NCBI RefSeq assembly: GCF_023015905.1
Contig: NZ_JALKBD010000001.1
Location: forward strand, 124,001 to 188,000
Origin: Arenibacter sp. F20364
GTDB lineage: Bacteria > Bacteroidota > Bacteroidia > Flavobacteriales > Flavobacteriaceae
Direction: 5' to 3'
DNA length: 64,000 nt
Part shown: in pieces, positions 1 to 7,804 of the stretch
Layout: every line of letters starts with the position of its first letter
How positions within the stretch are numbered: position 1 is the first letter of the stretch
Notes under the pieces: generated by a model
Seen by the model: the letters and a program-made list of their open reading frames with translations, nothing else
The model's database searches: none
What the model was told of the DNA's origin: nothing
Program-made: the position numbers and the translations under genes

Positions 1-321
1 CCTTATTTTGAGGCATTTAACTCGAATCAAAAAAAAGAAAAAGTGAAGGTTGTTTTGGTTAGCCTTGATTTTCCAGACAAAATAGAAAGCAATTTAGTGC
101 CATTCGTCAAAAAATGGCAATTGAAATCAGAAGTGGTAGTTCTGCTGGACGGCAAGTACAATAATTGGATCGACAAAGTTTCCCCAGATTGGTCTGGAGC
201 CATACCAGCAACATATATATACAAAAAAGAACAAAATCAATTAGTAGCCGACCCATTCGAAAATCTTGAAGAATTAACTGAAGTCGTAAAGCCATTTTTA
301 TTCATTCCTAAAACACATTAA
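1..321 (+). CDS. Thioredoxin-like (TlpA/ResA-type) protein, C-terminal part only
   Basis: The reading frame is open from the first base of the window, so this is the 3' end of a gene that begins upstream. About 106 residues remain. They read as the second half of a thioredoxin fold: a beta-strand V-V-L-V-S-L-D, a central helix, and the segment S-G-A-I-P-A-T-Y-I-Y, where the Pro after Ile corresponds to the conserved cis-proline next to the active site of thioredoxins. The CxxC would lie upstream and is not visible. Only 2 nt separate its stop from the next gene, which is also a thioredoxin-fold protein, so the two are probably co-transcribed and act as an envelope thiol-redox pair. The GTG at 43 is an internal codon, not the start. 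The assignment to the TlpA-like group is inferred from the Pro loop and the neighbour. Confidence 0.7.
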   Translation, partial: PYFEAFNSNQKKEKVKVVLVSLDFPDKIESNLVPFVKKWQLKSEVVVLLDGKYNNWIDKVSPDWSGAIPATYIYKKEQNQLVADPFENLEELTEVVKPFLFIPKTH

Positions 322-323
322 TC

Positions 324-974
324 ATGAAAAGACTAATTTTATTTTCACTTACGTTGGCACTTTTTTCTTTTGTAAAACCAGAGTCGTTGACTCAACTGAA
401 AGATGAATCCAAGGTGCACCTGAAGCTCCAAGGGGTTGGTATAGGCGACAGTGCCCCGTATTTCAATCTTAAGAATATTGATGGAAAACAATATTCATTT
501 GACAACATCATCGATGGAAACGGTAAAAAACCCAAAGGATTTGTTGTGGTCTTTACGTGTAACACCTGCCCCTATGCAAAAGCCAATGAGCAACGCCTAA
601 TAGATTTGCACAAGACCTTTGCCCCAAAGGGATATCCCATTGTGGCCATTCAGCCAAACGACCCTTCCTTAAGCCCTGGAGACAGTTTCGATGCAATGAA
701 GGCAAATGCCAAAAAGAAAGGCTTTCCGTTTCTTTATCTCATTGATGACGGCCAAAAAATATTCCCAAAATATGGTGCAACCAAAACGCCAGAAGTTTTT
801 TTGATCGACTCCAAACGAATCGTACGCTACCATGGCGCCATCGATGACAGCCCGCGCGATGGGGAAAGTGTAACCGAAAAGTATGTGGAGATGGCCATTG
901 AGGCTATTGAAGCCGGTAAAGATCCAAACACAAAAACGACCAAGGCGGTCGGATGCGGAATTAAGAGCACCTAA
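324..974 (+). CDS. Exported thioredoxin-family / AhpC-TSA-like redox protein
   Basis: A 216-residue protein. Residues 1-18 form a short basic-hydrophobic signal peptide, so it should act in the periplasm. The redoxin domain follows: G-D-S-A-P-Y-F-N-L near residue 41 is the usual peroxiredoxin/TlpA entry strand, and the active site is C79-N-T-C82-P-Y-A, a CxxC directly followed by Pro. A cis-Pro segment K-T-P-E-V-F-L-I-D lies about 70 residues further on. This arrangement is that of the Bacteroidota thioredoxin family proteins annotated near TlpA-like reductases; the substrate is unknown. It begins 2 nt after the upstream thioredoxin-like gene and is very probably in the same transcript. It may be a thiol peroxidase, but the CxxC favours a disulfide oxidoreductase or reductase. 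No terminator is visible before the next gene 84 nt downstream. Confidence 0.75.
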   Translation: MKRLILFSLTLALFSFVKPESLTQLKDESKVHLKLQGVGIGDSAPYFNLKNIDGKQYSFDNIIDGNGKKPKGFVVVFTCNTCPYAKANEQRLIDLHKTFAPKGYPIVAIQPNDPSLSPGDSFDAMKANAKKKGFPFLYLIDDGQKIFPKYGATKTPEVFLIDSKRIVRYHGAIDDSPRDGESVTEKYVEMAIEAIEAGKDPNTKTTKAVGCGIKST

Positions 975-1057
975 ATAGAGTGTACTGCCAATAGAAATTC
1001 CCTATTGGGAGATAAAAAGAATTATTGTACATTAAGACAACTCTTAATCCAAAAAAA

Positions 1058-2419
1058 ATGAATGACTTTCGGATTATTTTTGTCTTTATGCTGGCAACAA
1101 TATTTGCCTGTAATACAAGTTCAAAAAAGAAAGAAAAAGATATAGCGCATACGGACAAGAATATCCCAAAGGTAGTTACTGCGGATATAGAAGCTGGTAT
1201 TAAAGCCAATATCGCCAAAAAAGTAGAAGAAGGGGGCGGGTATTTTAACATGAGTACAGAGGAAAAAGATCTTCGCCTGCAATTGGTTCGTGTCCATACG
1301 GAATACCTTTCCAATTTAGGACCTAGACGGCATTTTGCCTGTGTTGATTTAGCCGATGTTAGCGGTGATGTATACGATGTTGATTTCTTCTTAGAAGGAG
1401 ATCCTGGCAACATGACCGTTACGGAAACGACGCTTCACAAGCTTAATGGCAAACCTTTTTACACCTGGAAACAAAGGGAGGACAAGACTTGGTATAAGCT
1501 ACCCCTTGACAATGCTTCCACCGACTTACTAGGCGTCATTGAAGGAGAGGACAGCTTTGAATTCAAGTATGAGGTTACCCTCCCAGAGATAAAAGAACCT
1601 GCAAAAATATGGATTCCAGTACCACAGAGCGATCGCTTTCAGACTGTTCAAATACTGGCAATTGAAGCTCCTGAGGAGCACCAAATGCTCAAAGAAGAGA
1701 AATATGGCAATACTGTATTGTATATGCAACTTTCACCGGAACATAGCGGAAAAAAAGTGGAACTTATATACGATGTTGAAAGACTTGAGAAAGAACCATA
1801 TGAAGAAAATTCATCACCTACAATCTACTTGGACCCCAATATACTGATGCCTGTTGGTGATAGATTTCAGATACTTGCCGATTCCATTATTGGATCTAAA
1901 GGCAGTGAAAGTACCATTATGAGTGCAAGGGCACTGTATGATTATGTAATTGACAATATGCGCTACATAAAGGCGGGCAAATATGGCACTGGCGATGCGG
2001 TCTACGCATGTGACGCACTTACCGGAAATTGTACAGAGTTCCATTCCCTTTTCATTTCCTTAGCTAGATCGGCAGGAATACCTTCCCGCTTTGCTGTAGG
2101 GGCCGCAATCCCCTCAGACCGTGATGAAGGTGGTATAGATGGCTATCATTGTTGGGCTGAATTTTATGCCGAGGGAAAATGGTGGCCGGTAGATATTAGC
2201 GAGGCCAATAAGTACACGGCTTTGGCTACCTATTACTTTGGACGACATCCAGCAAATCGTATCGAATTCACTCGCGGACGGGACCTTCAACTGGAACCAG
2301 GACCACTTTCAGGACCGATCAACTTTTTGGCATACCCCGTTATGGAAATAGGGAATACTCCGGCATTTCCAAAAACGTTTTTTTCTTTTCAAAGGAAATC
2401 CGCTAAACAAACCCTATAA
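1058..2419 (+). CDS. Transglutaminase-like domain lipoprotein
   Basis: The ATG at 1058 is preferred over an upstream TTG at 1025 because it gives a clean lipoprotein signal: M-N-D-F-R then a hydrophobic stretch and the lipobox ending at C18 (T-I-F-A-C). The mature protein is therefore lipid-anchored and faces the periplasm. The C-terminal third holds a transglutaminase-like cysteine protease core with the complete triad: Cys325 in G-N-C-T-E-F-H, His364 in G-Y-H-C-W-A-E-F and Asp379 in P-V-D-I-S. The middle section (about 160-250) is a beta-rich domain of the type that precedes transglutaminase cores in Bacteroidota. Such proteins usually act as peptidases or amidases rather than crosslinkers; the substrate cannot be read from sequence. 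The stop codon overlaps an inverted repeat that faces a convergent lipoprotein gene. Confidence 0.8.
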   Translation: MNDFRIIFVFMLATIFACNTSSKKKEKDIAHTDKNIPKVVTADIEAGIKANIAKKVEEGGGYFNMSTEEKDLRLQLVRVHTEYLSNLGPRRHFACVDLADVSGDVYDVDFFLEGDPGNMTVTETTLHKLNGKPFYTWKQREDKTWYKLPLDNASTDLLGVIEGEDSFEFKYEVTLPEIKEPAKIWIPVPQSDRFQTVQILAIEAPEEHQMLKEEKYGNTVLYMQLSPEHSGKKVELIYDVERLEKEPYEENSSPTIYLDPNILMPVGDRFQILADSIIGSKGSESTIMSARALYDYVIDNMRYIKAGKYGTGDAVYACDALTGNCTEFHSLFISLARSAGIPSRFAVGAAIPSDRDEGGIDGYHCWAEFYAEGKWWPVDISEANKYTALATYYFGRHPANRIEFTRGRDLQLEPGPLSGPINFLAYPVMEIGNTPAFPKTFFSFQRKSAKQTL

Positions 2420-2445
2420 AAACGAACAAGGCCACCTTTATAGGG
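2412..2445. terminator. Inverted repeat between convergent genes
   Basis: A 9-bp perfect inverted repeat (2412-2420 with 2437-2445, CCCTATAAA/TTTATAGGG) with a 16-nt loop spans the stop codon of the transglutaminase gene and lies 13 nt from the end of the convergent lipoprotein gene. It has no T-run, so a termination role is only inferred from its position. Confidence 0.3.
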
Positions 2446-2458
2446 ACTCGGTCAAATA

Positions 2459-2716
2459 CTACTCTTCTTCTTTTGTAGGGTGCTCCTCCTCTTTTGCAGG
2501 GTGTTCATCCCCGGCTTCCGTTGGGTGTTCATCGCCCGCATTAGTAGGATGCTCTTCCTTGCCCGATTGTTCCCCGCCTTCCGGGTGCTCACCCTGCTGC
2601 TCCGTGTTTTCTTTCTTTTTCTGGTCCCTACAAGCGCTTATGGATCCAACAGCAATGAAGGTAAATAAGAGCATTAACAAAGTATAAAATCTAAAAGCCT
2701 TTTTACTGCACATCAT
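2459..2716 (-). CDS. Small lipoprotein with EHP repeats
   Basis: An 85-residue protein. The N terminus (basic, then hydrophobic residues 10-26) ends in the lipobox S-I-S-A-C29, predicting a lipid-anchored protein after signal peptidase II cleavage. The mature part of about 57 residues is low complexity: rich in Glu and Lys and built from at least five degenerate units around E-H-P (E-H-P-T-N-A-G-D, E-H-P-T-E-A-G-D, E-H-P-A-K and so on). His/Glu-rich repeats of this kind could bind divalent metal, but that is inference. No family is recognised. It is transcribed alone, convergent with the transglutaminase gene. Two adjacent ATG codons (2716 and 2713) could each be the start. Confidence 0.7.
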   Translation of the reverse strand: MMCSKKAFRFYTLLMLLFTFIAVGSISACRDQKKKENTEQQGEHPEGGEQSGKEEHPTNAGDEHPTEAGDEHPAKEEEHPTKEEE

Positions 2717-2975
2717 ATAGTTGTTTTATTAGTTAATAATCAATTTGATAAGGGCACTGATATCCGAATCTATTAAAGATAACGAATTTTGCCTCAACCT
2801 CATCAACAATGTTACAGTTTCGTACTTGATCCGGATTTCTTACAGGATTACCTCGCTCTGCTCGGTGATCCTGATTGGGGTTCGGTGCTCAAGATAATCC
2901 GACACAGGCTGGCGCCTGTCCGTATTTTTTGTTTTCCTCCGCTTAAGTGCCATACTGCACTACGCGTTGGAAAAC
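2717..2975. other. Intergenic region, no convincing gene
   Basis: A stretch of about 260 nt upstream of the small lipoprotein and downstream of the tRNA cluster. It contains a 6-bp hairpin (2904-2909 with 2914-2919, ACAGGC/GCCTGT) followed by a T-rich stretch, and short GGTGATCC/GGTTCGGTG-like echoes. A plus-strand frame across it has no recognisable domain and codon use unlike the neighbours, so I do not call it a gene. Confidence 0.4.
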
Positions 2976-3004
2976 AAAAAATCCGATCACTTTCGTGATC
3001 GGAT
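2971..3004 (-). terminator. Rho-independent terminator after tRNA-Pro
   Basis: A perfect 10-bp stem (2981-2990 with 2995-3004, ATCCGATCAC/GTGATCGGAT) closes a TTTC loop. On the minus strand it is followed by TTTTTTGTTTT. It lies 6 nt beyond the 3' end of the tRNA-Pro gene and is oriented to end that transcript. Confidence 0.85.
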
Positions 3005-3009
3005 CTTCT

Positions 3010-3087
3010 TGGTCGGGGTGGCAGGATTCGAACCTGCGACCTCCGCGTCCCAAACGCGGCGCGATAACCGGGCTACGCTACACCCCG
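3010..3087 (-). tRNA. tRNA-Pro (anticodon TGG)
   Basis: The minus strand folds as a standard cloverleaf: a 7-bp acceptor stem CGGGGTG/CACCCCG, an anticodon arm CCGCG-TTTGGGA-CGCGG with anticodon TGG, and a T arm GCAGG-TTCGAAT-CCTGC. The discriminator base is A and a CCA tail appears to be encoded (3010-3012). A strong terminator follows. A decayed relative sits about 100 nt upstream. Confidence 0.95.
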
Positions 3088-3109
3088 AACTAGTTATCTA
3101 ATTTCTTTC

Positions 3110-3190
3110 TTGGGGTGGTCACGCCTCAAGCGTGACGACCTCCGCGTCCCAAACGCGGCTCAATAATAACGCCTTGCGTTACAAACCGGA
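3110..3190 (-). pseudogene. Degenerate tRNA-Pro copy
   Basis: Bases 3136-3159 repeat 24 nt of the intact tRNA-Pro (3037-3060) without a mismatch, covering the whole anticodon arm with anticodon TGG. A T-arm-like hairpin is still present at 3118-3136 (GTCACG/CGTGAC, 7-nt loop), but its loop no longer reads TTCGAAT. The 5' acceptor strand (GGTTTGT on the minus strand) cannot pair with the 3' strand CACCCC. It is best read as a duplicated tRNA-Pro that has lost function, between two working tRNA genes. Confidence 0.6.
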
Positions 3191-3268
3191 CGAGACCTGC
3201 CACGCTATAGGCCTGGTACTCCCCCAAAATGGTTAAAACCATCTCATCAATACTACTCTAAAAAAAAG

Positions 3269-3352
3269 CGGAGAGACAGGGACTCGAACCCTGGCGACAG
3301 TTACCCGTCGACAGATTAGCAATCTGCTCCGTTACCACTCCGGCACCTCTCC
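3269..3352 (-). tRNA. tRNA-Ser (anticodon GCT)
   Basis: An 84-nt class II tRNA on the minus strand. The acceptor stem pairs GGAGAGG with TCTCTCC, with discriminator G. The anticodon arm is AGATTGCTAATCT with anticodon GCT. A long variable arm (GTCGACGGGTAACTGTCGCC region) and a T arm CAGGG-TTCGAGT-CCCTG are present. CCA is not encoded. It probably shares a transcript with the downstream tRNA-Pro. Confidence 0.95.
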
Positions 3353-3510
3353 AATAATCTTTAAAGATCAAAGCATTTAAAAATGCGGTTGCAAATGTAC
3401 TTTTTCATTCATAAGAACGCAACAATTTTTTGATATTTTTTCACTTCTTATAACTTATTTAGCATTTATTCATCTTATCTAATTCAACATCAATGGTTTC
3501 TTAAAATCAA

Positions 3511-5559
3511 CTACTCTGGATATTCGACCCTTAAATGATAGATATTGATCAATTTTTGCTTCAATATCTTCTTGATTGCTTCTATTTCCTTAAACGTAAT
3601 ATTGGCATTTAAAAATTGATCGGCCTTGATTTGCCCTTCAATAATCCTTTCAACAAAATCATCGATGATCAAGAAAGTTGGATTCTTTAAACTCTTGGAT
3701 GCAGCTTCCACTGCATCCGACATCATTAAAATGGCGGTTTCCTTTGAAAAAGGAATCGGTCCTGGATATCTAAAATCCTCTTCATTGACCTCTCCTTCCA
3801 AAGATTCCTGCTTTTTGTAAAAATAAAACACCAATGAGGTTCCATGATGCGTTCTTATAAAATCTATTACCCGATCCGGAACTTTATTCTTACGTGCAAT
3901 TTCTATGCCTTCAATAACATGGTTAATAATTATGGCTGCTGCATCCCTTGGTTCCAAATCATCATGAGGGTTAACATTGGTTACCTGGTTTTCCGTAAAA
4001 TAAGTTGGATTGTTCATTTTACCGATATCATGGTACAATGCCCCTACCCTCACCAGCATGGCATTGGCCCCAATTTCATTCGCAGCGGCTTCGGCTAAAT
4101 TTGCCACCTGAAGGGAATGATGAAAGGTTCCCGGAGCCTTATTGGATAATTCCTTTAATAACTTTGAATTGGTATCGGACAATTCCAATAAAGAAACATC
4201 GGAAACCAAACCAAATATTTTTTCATGAATATAAATTAACGGCTGTACAAACAGGGTAATCATTCCGTTCAAGAAAAAATACCCAAAAGCCATCCATTGT
4301 ATATCATCCAAGTTACCCTCATGGATCATGTGAAAAGCAAAATAACCAATAATATATATCAAGGTTATTTGACCTACGGATATAAATAAATTAGCCCTTT
4401 TATACAGTTCGGATACAGACAAGATGGTAACAATCCCAGCCAAAGTTTGGAGAAATATATATTCAAAACTATTGGGCACAACAAAGCCCAAAATCAATAC
4501 GGTTAAAACATGTACAAAAAGTCCCAACCTCGCATCAAAAAACGTCTTTAGGACCAAGGGCAGAATGCACAAAGGAACCACAAAAACATACTCTACATTA
4601 TATTTTACCACCATGGTGGTCATAAACACCATGATGAGAATATTGACTACTATAAAGGTCACCTTTGTATTGTCCCTAAAAATTTCCGGGCGATATTTTT
4701 TTAGAAAAAGAAAGAACATCATTAACACCATGGCTACCAATACGGTGTACCCGAACAGTATAAAATATTGATTGTTATCTTCCCATAATTCCGACTCAAA
4801 CTCACTTTTCAACGAATCCAACACTCTAACGTCTTCCTGCTCCACCACTTCCCCTTTGGCTATAATAAGCTTGCCCTCGTCCACATTCCCCAAAGTATAT
4901 GAAATCTTTGAGTATTCCGATTCCAGCTCCTTATTGGATAAATCGGCATCAAAACTAACATTAGGCTTTATAAAGTTGAAGAACATTTCCTGAAAGGAGG
5001 GCTCATAAGCGGACAACCTATTTTGTGCCAATTTTTTCCTAATAACACCCTCTACCTCCGATAAACTATAAATATCATCAAAATTTAATTTTATAGCCTC
5101 ATTATTCTTAACCACATAAAGACTGTTCTTATTACTCCTTCGCTCAATTTTGGATAGAATGCCATTGGCATAGAGATCGGCCAAAACATCCTTTGCAACC
5201 CCCTTAAACCTATCAAGTTCATTTTCGGTAAAACTCGGGGAATCAAAAAACCTGTTCAACTCCTTCGTAATTGTGCTATCCACTTCGGCCACAATACCGG
5301 AATCATAATAATAGTAATCTATATGATTGCTTTCAATTTTCTCCTTTTCCTTAGTAATTTCCTCTTCACCCTTATTCACCGAAAAGTCAAAAGGAGCATA
5401 AAAATTATTGTATTGCCAAGGTTTGCCTTTTTGGTATTCATACTTGAACTTTCCACCTCGTGGAAAAAAGAAAACTATAAAGAAAACAGCCGAGAAATAT
5501 AAAAAATACTTATAAACCAAGGAGTGATTTTTATAAAGGCTGTCCAAAAAAGTGCGCAT
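3511..5559 (-). CDS. PgpH-type membrane HD-domain phosphodiesterase (probable c-di-AMP hydrolase)
   Basis: About 682 residues from the ATG at 5559; an upstream TTG would add seven residues. One N-terminal membrane helix (about 18-35) is followed by an extracytoplasmic region of about 230 residues (7TMR-HDED-like), then a block of about seven hydrophobic helices (270-470), and finally a cytoplasmic HD domain with T-F-H-H-S-L-Q-V-A, Y-H-D-I-G-K and T-H-H-G-T. The order matches PgpH, the c-di-AMP phosphodiesterase first described in Listeria, and its Bacteroidota homologues (often named HDIG-domain proteins). The metal-binding His and Asp residues are intact, so it should be active. The gene stands alone between the tRNA cluster and a divergent thiolase. 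Substrate specificity is inferred from architecture only. Confidence 0.85.
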   Translation of the reverse strand: MRTFLDSLYKNHSLVYKYFLYFSAVFFIVFFFPRGGKFKYEYQKGKPWQYNNFYAPFDFSVNKGEEEITKEKEKIESNHIDYYYYDSGIVAEVDSTITKELNRFFDSPSFTENELDRFKGVAKDVLADLYANGILSKIERRSNKNSLYVVKNNEAIKLNFDDIYSLSEVEGVIRKKLAQNRLSAYEPSFQEMFFNFIKPNVSFDADLSNKELESEYSKISYTLGNVDEGKLIIAKGEVVEQEDVRVLDSLKSEFESELWEDNNQYFILFGYTVLVAMVLMMFFLFLKKYRPEIFRDNTKVTFIVVNILIMVFMTTMVVKYNVEYVFVVPLCILPLVLKTFFDARLGLFVHVLTVLILGFVVPNSFEYIFLQTLAGIVTILSVSELYKRANLFISVGQITLIYIIGYFAFHMIHEGNLDDIQWMAFGYFFLNGMITLFVQPLIYIHEKIFGLVSDVSLLELSDTNSKLLKELSNKAPGTFHHSLQVANLAEAAANEIGANAMLVRVGALYHDIGKMNNPTYFTENQVTNVNPHDDLEPRDAAAIIINHVIEGIEIARKNKVPDRVIDFIRTHHGTSLVFYFYKKQESLEGEVNEEDFRYPGPIPFSKETAILMMSDAVEAASKSLKNPTFLIIDDFVERIIEGQIKADQFLNANITFKEIEAIKKILKQKLINIYHLRVEYPE

Positions 5560-5788
5560 ACGGAAAGTATATATAGTCAAAAATAGAAAAATATAAACTT
5601 AAAATGATACTTTACCTAAATATCACCGCTATTGAGGCCCACTTATACAATTTCACAGTGAAGCAGAAGCTCTATTTCTCCTATTCCCATTACTAAATTT
5701 ACAGTTGTAGATTCACAAAAAAACTTGGAATATTCCACCGTTGCGCATCCCATTGCACATTAATTTATTAAATTCGCAAATAATAAAA

Positions 5789-6973
5789 ATGAACTTGATG
5801 AAAGATGTTGTGATCGTTTCCGCTGTTAGAACACCCATAGGAAGTTTTATGGGGGCCTTGTCCACCGTTCCGGCACCTGAACTTGGCGCTATCGCCATTA
5901 AAGGTGCACTGGATAAAATAAAATTGGACCCTGCCAAAGTGGAAGAAGTTCTAATGGGCAATGTTGTCCAGGCAGGAACCGGCCAGGCACCAGCCAGACA
6001 AGCTGCCATTTATGCGGGCATACCTAATACGGTACCCTGTACCACAATCAACAAAGTATGTGCCTCGGGAATGAAATCGGTTATGATGGCCGCCCAGTCC
6101 ATAGCATTGGGCGACAACAATATTGTAGTTGCCGGGGGTATGGAAAACATGAGCCTAATACCTCATTATCTTCATCTACGGAATGGCCATAAATTTGGAC
6201 CCTCTACCATGATCGATGGCATGCAAAAAGATGGCCTGGTCGATGCCTATGATCAGCAAGCCATGGGAACATGTGCAGATGCATGTGCCATTGAATACGA
6301 ATTTAGTAGGGAAGATCAAGATAATTTTGCCATTCAATCCTACAAAAGATCAACGGACGCCTGGGCAAGTGGAAAGTTCGCCAATGAAATAGTACCTGTG
6401 GAAGTCCCACAAAGAAGGGGCGAACCTATATTGGTAAGCGAAGACGAAGAATTTAGAAATGTTATTCTGGACAAAATTCCCAGTTTACGCCCTGCCTTTT
6501 CAAAAGAGGGCACGGTAACGGCGGCCAACGCTTCTACCATCAATGATGGTGCGGCAGCCTTGGTATTAATGAGCAGCGAAAAAGCAAAGGAATTGGGCTT
6601 AAAGCCCTTGGCAACCATAAAAAGCTATGCGGACGCCGCCCAGGAACCCAAATGGTTCACAACGGCCCCCGCAAAGGCACTTCCAAAAGCCTTGAGCAAA
6701 GCGGGTATCAGCATGGCAGATGTAGATTATTTTGAGTTTAACGAGGCCTTTTCTGTGGTTGGCCTAGCCAATATGAAATTACTGGGGCTTACCGATAAAA
6801 ATGTAAATGTGAATGGCGGAGCCGTTTCTTTAGGTCACCCCTTAGGATGTTCCGGGGCAAGAATCATAATTACATTACTCAACATACTGGATCAAAACAA
6901 TGCAAAAATAGGAGCAGCGGCCATCTGTAATGGCGGCGGTGGTGCTTCTGCCATAATTATAGAAAAAAATTAA
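5789..6973 (+). CDS. Acetyl-CoA C-acyltransferase (thiolase)
   Basis: Thiolase family enzyme of 394 residues, the usual length. It catalyses reversible condensation of acetyl-CoA to acetoacetyl-CoA or thiolytic cleavage of 3-ketoacyl-CoA. All catalytic residues are visible: nucleophile Cys91 in N-K-V-C-A-S-G-M-K, His350 in G-G-A-V-S-L-G-H-P-L-G, and Cys380 in A-I-C-N-G-G-G-G. The ATG at 5789 is chosen; a TTG at 5741 would add sixteen residues with no homology to thiolase N termini, and a second ATG lies at 5798. The start has no Shine-Dalgarno, as is common here. The gene is followed after 22 nt by the NlpC/P60 gene, probably in one transcript. Whether it serves biosynthesis or fatty-acid breakdown cannot be told from context. 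Confidence 0.93.
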   Translation: MNLMKDVVIVSAVRTPIGSFMGALSTVPAPELGAIAIKGALDKIKLDPAKVEEVLMGNVVQAGTGQAPARQAAIYAGIPNTVPCTTINKVCASGMKSVMMAAQSIALGDNNIVVAGGMENMSLIPHYLHLRNGHKFGPSTMIDGMQKDGLVDAYDQQAMGTCADACAIEYEFSREDQDNFAIQSYKRSTDAWASGKFANEIVPVEVPQRRGEPILVSEDEEFRNVILDKIPSLRPAFSKEGTVTAANASTINDGAAALVLMSSEKAKELGLKPLATIKSYADAAQEPKWFTTAPAKALPKALSKAGISMADVDYFEFNEAFSVVGLANMKLLGLTDKNVNVNGGAVSLGHPLGCSGARIIITLLNILDQNNAKIGAAAICNGGGGASAIIIEKN

Positions 6974-6995
6974 TAAGTTCTTGTAAAGCAAGCCC

Positions 6996-7748
6996 ATGCA
7001 ATACGGTATTTGCCACCTTAGTATTGTTGCAGTACGTTCCATTGCGGACGACACCAGCGAAATGGTCTCCCAACTTTTATATGGAGAACATTTTAAGGTA
7101 TTGGAGCAAAGAAAAAAATGGAGTAAGATCCGCAATGCTTTCGACAATTTTGAGGGCTGGATCAGCAACCAGCAATTCACCCTTATAGAGGAAGACCTAT
7201 TTACTAAAATGAACAGTAAGGAACCAACAAAAGTGGCTTCCGAACTTATTTCATTTATAGAAACAGAACACAATGTATTGCTGCCTATTGTCCTAGGTTC
7301 GTGCATACCACAAATTTGCCCCTTAAACCATAAGTTCGATGGCTCATTCACAATAGGCAGACAAGATAAAGACCAACTCGTAAACAAAGCCCTTCTCTAT
7401 TTAAACGCCCCTTATCTTTGGGGAGGAAAGACCACTTTTGGAATTGATGGCCCAGGTTTTACCCAAATGGTCTACAAGACAAATGGCTATCGTTTACTTA
7501 GAAGTGCACAACAACAATCCACACAAGGGGAAGCTTTAAGTTTCATTGAAGAAAGTGAGCCGGGAGATCTGGCTTTTTTCGACAATAATGATGGTATTAT
7601 AGACCACGTAGGGATTATCATGGAGAACAACTATGTTATCCATTCATTTGGCAAGGTACGGATAGACAGAATAGACCATACGGGAATTTTTAACACAGAG
7701 ACAAATACCTACACCCACAAACTAAGGGTCATCAAAAAAATCATATAA
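6996..7748 (+). CDS. SH3-like plus NlpC/P60 protein lacking the catalytic cysteine
   Basis: A 250-residue protein without signal peptide, so probably cytoplasmic like YkfC-type murein-peptide recycling enzymes. Residues 1-65 form a bacterial SH3-like domain, followed by a linker and an NlpC/P60 domain from about 125. The fold landmarks are clear: P-Y-L-W-G-G-K, then G-I-D-G152-P-G-F-T-Q-M-V-Y, then His204 in I-D-H-V-G-I-I and His216. In active family members the segment reads D-C-S-G-F; here the nucleophile position is Gly (codon GGC at 7449-7451), so hydrolysis by the standard mechanism is not possible. The surrounding fold residues and the His remain conserved, which argues for a retained binding function rather than random decay. 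It is followed by a hairpin terminator. Confidence 0.8.
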   Translation: MQYGICHLSIVAVRSIADDTSEMVSQLLYGEHFKVLEQRKKWSKIRNAFDNFEGWISNQQFTLIEEDLFTKMNSKEPTKVASELISFIETEHNVLLPIVLGSCIPQICPLNHKFDGSFTIGRQDKDQLVNKALLYLNAPYLWGGKTTFGIDGPGFTQMVYKTNGYRLLRSAQQQSTQGEALSFIEESEPGDLAFFDNNDGIIDHVGIIMENNYVIHSFGKVRIDRIDHTGIFNTETNTYTHKLRVIKKII

Positions 7749-7778
7749 AAAAAGACCATCTAATGCGATGGCCTTTTT
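7747..7778. terminator. Bidirectional hairpin terminator
   Basis: A stem of GACCATC (7754-7760) with GATGGCC (7767-7773), one mismatch, 6-nt loop. A-run on the left and T-run on the right allow it to act for the NlpC/P60 gene on the plus strand and for the convergent TPR gene on the minus strand. Confidence 0.75.
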
Positions 7779-7804
7779 ATATATATTCTAACTTTTCAAT
7801 TCAA

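Noticed and set aside
1025-1057. TTG start extending the transglutaminase lipoprotein
   Set aside because: It would bury the lipoprotein signal behind eleven extra residues; the ATG at 1058 gives a proper signal peptide.
2789-2998. A 69-codon plus-strand frame upstream of tRNA-Pro
   Set aside because: It runs through a hairpin and into the tRNA terminator, has no domain and no start signal.
4005-4771. Several plus-strand frames opposite the PgpH-type gene
   Set aside because: They are antisense to a well-supported membrane enzyme and have no homology-like motifs.
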